Positions 32,656 through 32,771 of a stretch of DNA of 32,771 bases are shown piece by piece. Source of the stretch: JAVBLV01 sp031553195 (GTDB lineage: Bacteria > Bacteroidota > Bacteroidia > Bacteroidales > P3); the NCBI GenBank assembly GCA_031553195.1, contig JAVBLV010000103.1:1-32771 (forward strand). The letters are read 5' to 3'. The notes below the pieces were generated by a model, which searched no databases, was not told the DNA's origin, and saw nothing but the letters and a program-made list of their open reading frames with translations. Numbering within the stretch: the stretch's first letter is position 1; each line of letters opens with the position of its first letter. The position numbers and the translations under genes were made by a program.

Positions 32656-32771
32656 TTAGAAATCAGTTATAAAGATACGAATTTTCAAGGTCTTTTCCAA
32701 ATATAAACACATATATTTTACTGATTATCAGAAAAATATATCGACAATGATAATTTTTGTCATGTACTAAA
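32656..32771. other. Window edge, nothing recognised
   Basis: AT-rich sequence upstream of the transposase stub. I see no gene, and no terminal inverted repeat I can assign to the insertion sequence. Confidence 0.4.

Noticed and set aside
1..32771. CRISPR arrays, tRNA or rRNA genes, prophage or defence systems
   Set aside because: No regularly spaced repeats, no tRNA TPsiC-like GGTTCGAATCC signal and no rRNA or phage-like genes were recognised by eye.

Overview
This window looks like chromosomal DNA of a low-GC member of the Bacteroidota, most likely order Bacteroidales. The evidence is gene content (a gldE-gldD pair, a GT3-GT35 fused glycogen enzyme, a DUF3276 protein, parA-parB-DUF5683, an orphan GH3-type adenylating enzyme and several Gram-negative outer-membrane barrels). 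It is supported by repeated TAnnTTTG -7 promoter boxes, often with TTTG 19-21 bases upstream, and by the general lack of Shine-Dalgarno sequences. I cannot name the genus.

Layout. 208-2.4 kb: a hotdog thioesterase and a deoxyhypusine-synthase-like enzyme, both on the minus strand, with a dispersed repeat and a terminator between them. 2.4-4.5 kb: gldE-gldD on the plus strand; the start of the gldD reading frame lies inside a second copy of the repeat. 4.5-7.6 kb: folA, thyA and a MurL-like epimerase gene on the minus strand. 7.6-8.2 kb: yqgE/algH. 8.2-10.4 kb: two outer-membrane barrel genes. 10.7-16.4 kb: GH3-family enzyme, an LptF/LptG-type permease and leuS, all minus. 16.4-17.3 kb: a decayed island with a LytTR-domain remnant and the 3' end of an IS200/IS605 transposase. 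17.3-21.6 kb: a 1412-residue glycogen synthase/alpha-glucan phosphorylase fusion. 22.1-24.9 kb: DUF3276, parA, parB and DUF5683 on the plus strand. 25.0-26.7 kb: a GH15 glycosidase. 27.1-29.9 kb: an ABC transporter with a YtrA-type GntR regulator and a small putative lipoprotein. 30.1-32.2 kb: a membrane-anchored metallophosphoesterase and an outer-membrane barrel. 32.4-32.65 kb: a frameshifted IS4-type transposase stub.

Most genes are housekeeping: nucleotide synthesis (folA/thyA), cell envelope (MurL-like, YqgE, barrels, LptG-like, GldD/E), chromosome segregation (ParAB) and glycogen turnover (the fusion and GH15).

The least ordinary feature is a family of about 160-bp AT-rich repeats. There are three clear copies and one diverged copy, all in the same orientation. 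Their terminal inverted repeats match within a copy but differ between copies. One copy touches the start of gldD and the diverged one touches the end of the MurL-like gene. The YtrA-type operon is the best-resolved regulatory unit: a consensus promoter is followed by an inverted repeat resembling the known YtrA operator.
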